Assembly (NCBI RefSeq): GCF_000236165.1
Contig: NZ_CM001373.1
Coordinates: forward strand, 3,018,712-3,082,711
Length of the DNA: 64,000 nucleotides
From: Fluoribacter dumoffii NY 23
Lineage (GTDB): Bacteria; Pseudomonadota; Gammaproteobacteria; Legionellales; Legionellaceae
Reading direction: 5' to 3'
The stretch's first letter is position 1. Each line of letters starts with the position of its first letter. A program made the translations under genes and the position numbers. This document shows, in pieces, positions 10,301-19,300 of this stretch. Below the pieces are notes generated by a model. The model searched no databases, was not told where the DNA came from, and saw only the letters and a list, made by a program, of their open reading frames with translations.

Positions 10301-13300
10301 CAATCCTTACCCAACCACTATTGTGGATTAGGTGCAGTTAAAACCCAGATTGGGCATCTGGAATCGGCAGCCGGAATTGCAGGAATCATCAAAACCCTGT
10401 TATCCATGCACCATGAACTAATACCTGCTAATTTACATTTAAACGAATTAAACCCTTATATTGAGCTCGAAAATAGTCCTTTTTATCTGGTGGATAAACC
10501 CACTACCTGGCCAAAAGTTTCAGGCAACCCCCGAAGAGCTGGGGTAAGTTCATTTGGTTTTGGTGGTGCAAACGCCCATATTATTCTTGAAGAGCCTCCT
10601 GAGCAAACCTCCATCCCCTTCCCCAACCAATCTTCCTATCTTATTTGCATTTCAGCCATGACCTCTTCGGCTTTGCACCAACGGGTTACTGATTTGCTTC
10701 ACTGGCTGGAGAAACAAAATACCTCCCCAAGCCTGGCTGCACTTAGCTACACTTTAAACGCAGGACGCCAACATTTCAGTAAGCGGATTTGCGTCCTTGT
10801 GCCTACTGTTGCTGAATTAAAAACACAGCTAAGAGTTGCACTAGCCTCTAATGAAAGAGAGCAGCAACTGTTTGCCGCAGAATTGGTAACACTCGACGCC
10901 TCCTTAGATTTAAAGCAGCTTGCGCAAAATTATCTACAGGGAAAAACGCTTGACTGGCAGACAATCTATGGCAATTTTCAGGAAAGAATATCGCTTCCTG
11001 GCTATCCCTTTGCCCAGGAATCCCATTGGGTGGAGAGCAAAAAAACCCCCGGCAGCATGCATGCATTAATTGATGGGAATAGTTCTACATTTTCCGGATC
11101 TGCTTTCCAGAAACAATTTACTGGAAACGAATTTTATTTGCGCGAGCATCTGGTTAATAACGAACAGGTTTTACCCGGGGCATTGTGTTTGGAGATGGTT
11201 CGCGTTGCCGCCCATACAGCTTCCAATAATCAGCAAGTAACCTCTCTAAGTCATGTCATTTGGAAAAAACCAATCAAAAATAAGGACTTGGCCAACCCAT
11301 TATGCATCCGCTTATTACCTGAAACGGATGCTGTCTCCTTTTCAATAACCCCACAAAATGAAGAAACTTCCTATGTACAAGGATTGATTCATTATAGTGA
11401 TAACAACGTTTCTGATGTCCCGCATAAGGCAATTAGCATACCGGAATTAAAAAATGCCTTGCCTTATGCCCAGGATCCCAAGGATATTTATACTCGTTTT
11501 AAGGAGGCAGGAATAACCTATGGCCCCAGTTTTCAAGTGATTCAAGCCCTCTACTATGATGCGGATAATCTGATGGCTGAAATTGCTTTACCTGCAGAAC
11601 GAGCCAATCAGCATGCTGATTTTGTGTTGCATCCCTGTTTGTTGGATGGGATCTTGCACACCACGCATGTATTGCTTAAAAAGCGCGAAGGACTCTACCT
11701 GCCTTTTTCTATAGCGCAATTAGACATTTACCATCCTTTGACAAATAAATGCTATGTCTATGCAAGCCTGGCTTCCTCAGAGGATAATCTGGATATGCCG
11801 GCATTTAATATTCAGGTAACCGATGCTGCAGGAGCGCTGTTATTGGTCATCACCGGATTTACTCTTTGTGCTGTGGCTCAGATTGCCCCCTCTGAACCCA
11901 CTGTTGCTTCTTATACGCCCACGTGGGTTCCTCTCGCGGTGCGTGCATCAATAAGAAAACATCCAGGCTCCTTTCTCATTTTAGGTAATAATGAACAATA
12001 CATGCAGGCAGTAGGGGCGCAGCTTGAAGGCTGCACTGTTTCCTATCAGCTTTTAGACCATGCTTCTCATACCAAGGAAACCTTTGCTGCACTGCATGAC
12101 GAATGGATTATTATTGCTTTGGGAGCATTGCAAGTCGACTTCCTCTCGCCTGCAGAAATTCAAAAAAATCTGCACCACACCTATTATGGGGTGCACAATC
12201 TAGTAACACAAATAAACAAACTAAAACCCAAACATCCGGTACAATTAATTAGTCTTGCGCCAAAGCACTCCATTTTTTCTCGCGCCCTGGAAGGATATAT
12301 AAAATGTCTTCACCAGGAACAATCCACTATTTCCTACCGTATTATTGAATTAGATGATTTGCACCTGCTTGCCGATGAATTAACGCAAGAGGAAATTTAT
12401 GTACGCTATAATGAACGCAATCAGCGTTACATCAAACACTATAAACCCTTACCTCCCTTAAAAGACATAACCCAAACCATAAAAAAATCAGGTACTTATT
12501 TAATTACTGGAGGTATGGGCGGACTGGGGTATTTATTTGCATCTTATTTGGCAGAACATTACCAGGCTAAAATCGTTTTAACGGGCCGTTCGCCATTGTC
12601 TGCATCATATCAGGAAAAAATAGCAGAACTTGAAAGGAAAGGAGGTTCAGTAGCTTACCTGATGGCGGATGTTTCCTCCTATGAGCAAGTCCAAACCCTT
12701 ATTCATGATACTAAAGAACGTTTTGGCACCCTTAACGGCATTATTCATGCAGCAGGACTCACTCAGGATAAATTAATTGTACATAAAACCCAAAGTGAAA
12801 TTGAGACTGTAATAGCACCCAAAATTTATGGTGCCTGCAATTTACATGCAGCAACGCTTAAAGAACCTTTGGATTTCTTCATTCTGTTTTCATCCGTAGC
12901 CGCAGTTTTTGGAAATGTGGGACAAAGTGATTATGCCTATGCAAATTGCTTCCTCGACGAATTTGCCTGCGAACGGGAACAACAACGAGTCCAGGGACAG
13001 TGTTTTGGCCATACCTTATCCATTAATTGGCCCCTTTGGGAAGAAGGGGGTCTGCAAATTGCTTCCTCGTATCAGCAAGAGCTTGAGAACAATTTAGGGA
13101 TCATCAGTTTATCTACCCACCAAGGATTCATCGAATTCATGCAGGCATTACAGCATAAGCTGCCGCAATACGTTGTGCTTCCAGGCTATCAGCAAAAACT
13201 GGTAATTGCATTACAAAAAAATGCTCTATTGAATCCAGCCATTTCTTTTAGCAAAGAGGGAAACACCAATTTGCAGAGAGAAACCGAAGATTTTTTGAGA

Positions 13301-16300
13301 AAAATACTTGCTGAAACATTAAAGTGTGCGCCCGAAAAAATAAAAAGGGATTTACCCTTTGAAAATTATGGCATTGACTCTCTGATGATTATTCAGCTCA
13401 ATCAACGATTGGCCAGGGAGTTCACTGCATTACCGAAAACATTATTTTTTGAATGCCAGAACCTGGCTGCTTTAACCCAGTACTTCACCGAACATTTTTC
13501 CAATGAATTGGTACCCCTTTTATCTCATGCTGCGCCATTGTCTCCAATGCAAGTTCCACAGTGGAATCCCGCTCGTTCGGGAATAACCCCGTTTGCAAAT
13601 TTAATTGCAGCGCCGCGCTCCCTTGGGGTCAGCAAAAAAACCGCAAAATCAGAAGATATTGCGATTATCGGCATTAGCGGCCGTTATCCCCAAGCTAACG
13701 ATTTAACCGAGTTTTGGCACAATTTATCTGCAGGGAAAGACAGCATTACAGAAATTCCCCAAGAAAGGTGGGCTTTTCCGGATTATTATGAAGCCACTCA
13801 GGATCATCTGGGGAAAATGTACAGTAAATGGGGTGGATTTTTAGCAGATGTCGATCGCTTTGATCCCCTCTTTTTTAATATTTCACCGCGCGAAGCGGCC
13901 TTAATGGACCCACAGGAACGCTTATTTTTAGAAACAGCCTGGAAAACCATAGAAGATGCCGGCTATGCACGCGAGACCTTAGCAGGAAGCAAGGTTGGCG
14001 TTTATATAGGGGTGATGTATGGCCATTATCAATTGTTTGATCAGCAAGCGGATTCCCGGCAATTTGTCCCCACCAATTCAGTATTCGCCTCTATTGCCAA
14101 TCGGGTATCGTATTTTTTTGACTTTCATGGACCAAGCATGGCCCTGGATACCATGTGTTCGTCTTCGCTTACGGCAATTCATTTAGCCTGCCAAAGCATC
14201 AGGGAGGGTGAATGCGACCTGGCACTTGCCGGAGGAGTCAATCTGACCCTGCATCCCAATAAATATCTGTTACTAAGCCATGGGAAGTTTTTGGCAAGCG
14301 ATGGACATTGCCGCAGTTTTGGTGAGGGAGGTGATGGTTATGTGCCAGGTGAAGGCGTCGGTGCGGTATTGTTGAAGCGTTTGGAGAAAGCCGTGGAAGA
14401 TGGTGATCTCATTTATGCAGTAATCAAAGGCAGCCATCTTAACCATGGTGGAAAAACCAATGGTTACACAGTCCCCAATCCCAATGCCCAGGCGGAGTTA
14501 CTTGCAGAAACCTATCAAAAAGCCAATGTCGACCCCGCACATGTCAGTTATATCGAAGCACACGGAACTGGAACTTCTCTTGGCGATCCCATTGAAATTG
14601 CCGCATTGAATAAAGTGTTTGGCAAACATTTACCACACCGTTGTCCTATTGGTTCTGTAAAATCCAATATAGGGCATTGTGAATCAGCTGCAGGAATTGC
14701 TGCCGTGACCAAAGTGGTCTTGCAATTAAAGCATCACACCCTGGTTCCTTCGCTGCATTCTGCAGACTTGAATCCTAATATCGACTGGTCATCCACTCCT
14801 TTTCGCGTGCAGCAAAGCGTTAGTGACTGGCTTCCCCCTGCCCCTTATATAGCGCGTATGGCCGGAATCAGTTCTTTCGGTGCTGGAGGCTCCAATGCGC
14901 ATTTGATTCTTGCGGAAGCACCAAAGGTATCCACCCGCCTAACCGCAAATAAAACCCATTATTTGCTTACTTTATCTGCGAAAACAGAAGTGGCGTTAAA
15001 CCAACGCCTGGATGATTTATTGGTTTGGCTAGAAAAAAATCCGTCAGTACCGCTGGAGCAGGTGAGTTATACCTTAAATGCTGGCAGAACTCATTTTGAA
15101 TGGCGTTGTTCCCTGGTAGCAAGCTCGCTTGCTCAAGTGGTACATTTAATCCAACAATTTAAAGCACAACAATCTTCCGCACATCTTTTCATTCAGCACA
15201 GTGCAGCGAGTAAAAGTGAAAACAGTGTGCTTAACTCCACCCTATTGCCGCTGCTCATGCACCAGTTATCCCAGCCCTCTCAATACAAAGAGACTTTGCT
15301 GGCCCTGGCAAAAATTTATGTAGAAGGCCAGGATCTGGATTGGGAGCAAATCCATAGGGGTGAATCCAGGAAAAAAATCTCTTTGCCTACTTATCCTTTT
15401 GCCAAAGAACATTATTGGTATTCTGATGCGGAACAACCCACCTTTTCCCCGGAGCCAAACAAGGGGGCATCCCCGCAAAATTCCCTGATCGACAAGGTAA
15501 GCTCGGTTCTGGTTCGGCAAGTAAGCCAAATATTGAACATGACACCCCACCGACTTGCACTGGAAAAAAATCTGGGTGAATATGGGATGGATTCGGTTCA
15601 TTTTATTGAGTTGGCGAAAACAATTACAGAACAATATGGGGTAGAATTTACCCCGGCCCTATTTTTTACCCACAGCAGCATTTTATCAATTAGTCATTAC
15701 CTGATAAATCAATTTGAGGATGCGGTGGCGCAAAAGCACCAGCAAACGACCCCGCTGCCCGTTGCAGCTCGTCCGGTAATCCCCAAGCATAGTGTCCCTG
15801 CTGAGGTTGATGCGGTGGCTATTATTGGAATGCATGGAATTTTTCCTCTTTCAGAAGACCTGGATGCATTTTGGCACCATTTAGTCGAAGGCCATGATTT
15901 GGTGACTGAAATTCCCTCGGAGCGCTGGGATTGGCGAATGCATTACGGTAAAGAAGCAAATCAAAGCAGCTCCAGATGGGGTGCTTTTATCAATAGCTTC
16001 GATCAATTCGATGCAGGCTTTTTTAATATTTCTGCCCGTGAAGCGAATCTTATGGATCCGCAACAACGGCTCTTTTTGGAAATCGCCTGGAAAACCATTG
16101 AAGATGCCGGGTACGATCCTTTTGCCTTATCCTCACAGAACATCGGAGTTTTTGCAGGCGTTGAGTTTAGCGAATACCAAACCTTAATTGCCAAACACCA
16201 AAAGGAACATCATGGATTTGTTGCTACCGGAAATTCCCATAGCATGATTGCGAATCGCGTCTCCTATTTTTTCAATTTTCAAGGTCCAAGCGAGTCCATA

Positions 16301-19300
16301 GATACGGCATGTTCCAGCTCCCTCGTTGCCATTCACCGTGCCGTACAGGCCATTCGCCATGGGGAGTGCAATTTAGCAATTGCCGGAGGTGTAAGTCTCA
16401 TTTTAAGTCCAGATACCTTGATAGTCACCAGCCAATTAGGTGCTTTGTCTGCAGATGGGCGCTGCAAAACTTTTGATAAAACTGCAAACGGCTATGTGAA
16501 GGGGGAAGGCGTGGCAGCTATTTTATTGAAACCCTTAAAACAGGCGCAAGCAGATGGGGATTACATCTATGGGGTCATTAAAGCCTCCGCAGTAAACCAT
16601 GGAGGTAAAGCACAATCATTGACTGCCCCCAATGCTGCCGCTCAAAGTGAATTATTGATGCGTGCCTATAGCCAAGCCAATTTCAGTCCCGACACCGTGA
16701 CTTTCATTGAAACCCACGGCACGGGAACCGCTTTAGGAGATCCTGTAGAGATAGAAGGATTGAAGCAGGCATTTAATGTTTTAATTAATTCTGAAGTAAA
16801 GCTCAACTCAATTGCCCTGGGGTCGGTAAAAACCAACATCGGCCACCTGGAACCTGCATCAGGAATCGCTGGGGTCATCAAGTTGCTTCTGGCTATGCAT
16901 CATGAAACCATCCCAGGTATTCTGCATTTAAACGAAATAAACCCCTATATTAATTTAACCGACACCCCTTTTTACATCGCCAAAGAGACTCAAACCTGGC
17001 AACGCCTTAAAGATGAAAACGGTAATGAGATTCCCTTGCGTGCTGGAGTAAGTTCTTTTGGATTTGGGGGGACCAATGCCCATGTTGTTCTTGAGGAAGG
17101 CCGCCCCTATCAAAACGTGAAAACTCCTCAAGTGAAACCCTATTATTTAATCGCCCTTTCTGGCAAACACCAGCAAAGTTTGCAACAAAAACTGGACGAT
17201 TTGTACCAATGGCTCAATAACAATAAAGAAACTGTTTCCCTGCCTTCACTGAGTTATACGTTAAATGCAGGCCGCGCCCATTTTGTGTACCGTTGCGCGC
17301 TGGTAGTGGATTCCATTGAGGGATTATGCCATGCATTGGAGTTGCTGATTCACAATGAAATCCCCGAATTTTGCATGCTCAATGAGGGGCAATCCTGGAC
17401 GATTCAGGGGCCGGCATTTGATGAGGTATATCAAGCAGCAATCAAAGCACTGTACTTGCCGGAAAATCCAGAACACTACCGCCACAAGTTGTATATTCTG
17501 GCTGATTTGTATACAAAGCATTATTCCATTAACTGGAATGATTTGTATGGGGGAGAAAGAATAACCAAGCTTGGTAGTGTACCTGCTTATCCTTTTATGA
17601 AACAACGCTATTGGTATGACCTTGAAGCTGAGGCCATCCATGGATCCGATGCGCAAGGCACAGCGGTTCACCAAGTTCTGCCGATTGCAACCAATCTGTC
17701 AGGTCAGGTGTTAACCTATTTACAGCAGGTATTCGCAGAAAAGTTACGCACTGTACCCGAAAGCATTCAAGTAGAGGAAACCTATGAAGTATATGGGGTG
17801 GACTCCTTAATTGGTTTGGAAATTACCAATCGCTTGGAGAAAGATTTCGGCACCTTGCCTAAAACCCTGCTTTATGAACGCAATCGTTTGAAGGATTTGG
17901 CCAACTACTTTATCAAAAATCATCATGAAAAATTACCCCCCTTAATTTCTCCATTCCAGGTCGTCCCCACAGCAGCACCTCTGGAGAGGGAAGAGATTAA
18001 ACCTGTAACCTCTGAAGTGAAACCCGAGGTTCAGCCCTCCTGTGATATTGCAATTATTGGCTTGAACGGCACCTTTCCACAGGCAAACTCCCTGGATGAA
18101 TTTTGGCTTAATCTAAGCTCAGGACGTGACTGTGTCACTGAGGTACCTGCAGAGCGGTGGAATTATAAAGACTATCCTGTAGTGGTCGGCAACGAAGAAC
18201 ATTATTTCCCCCATGGGGGCTTTATTCCCGACGTCGATAAATTCGATCCCTTATTTTTCAATATTTCGCCCCGCGATGCGGGACTCATGGATCCGCAAGA
18301 ACGTTTATTCATGCAATCTGTGTGGTCTACTTTGGAAGACGCAGGTTATACACGCGACAAATTAAAACGCAAAACAGACAACTCAGTCGGCGTATTTGCC
18401 GGGGTAACCTATAACTTCTATCCTTTATTTATCGCTGAGGAGTGGCAAAAAGGCAATCGCGTTCCGCTGGACATCCAATCGTTTTCAGTAGCAAACCGGA
18501 TTTCCTACTTCCTGGATGTGCATGGACCAAGTTTTGTTGTCGATACAGCCTGCTCATCCTCCCTGGCAGCGATACATCTGGCATGCGACAGCATTTTGCG
18601 AGGTGATTGCAAAATGGCAATAGCAGGAGGGGTTAATCTGTCCCTACACCCGAGCAAATACCATTTCCTGGGCAGCTTCAATTTTATGTCCACGCAGGGA
18701 CGTTGCGCCAGTTTTGCAGAAGGTGGAACAGGTTATGTGCCCTCTGAAGGCGTCGGCTCTGTACTTTTAAAACCTTTGGCTGCGGCCATTGCTGATAATG
18801 ACAGGATTTACGGGGTAATTAAGGGAAGCAGTATGAACCATGGCGGGAAAACCAGCGGCTATACTGTCCCTAATCCCAATGCCCAGGCTGCAGTCATTCT
18901 CCAGACTCTGAAAAAGGCAAATATTGATGCCCGCACGGTTTCCTACATCGAAGCTCATGGGACAGGAACAGCCTTGGGAGACCCCATCGAAATCCGCGGT
19001 TTGCAAGATGCTTTTGAACAGTATACGGAAGACAGGCAATTTTGTGCGATTGGCTCAGTCAAATCCAACATTGGCCATTTGGAATCCGCAGCAGGGATAT
19101 CGCAACTGGCCAAGGTGCTCTTGCAGATGCACCATCAAAAATTAGTACCTACCTTGCATAGTACCCAACTGAATCCTTTTATTGACTTTAAAAACTCACC
19201 TTTTTACGTTCAGCAAGAACTTACCGACTGGCAACCTGCCCCTAATGCGCCACGTCGAGCAGGAATAAGCTCTTTCGGGGCTGGTGGTGCCAATGTGCAT

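Noticed and set aside
10600-11060. Acyltransferase domain after KS1
   Set aside because: Only about 140 residues of flanking linker separate the KS from the DH; there is no AT serine motif. The same holds after the other KS domains.
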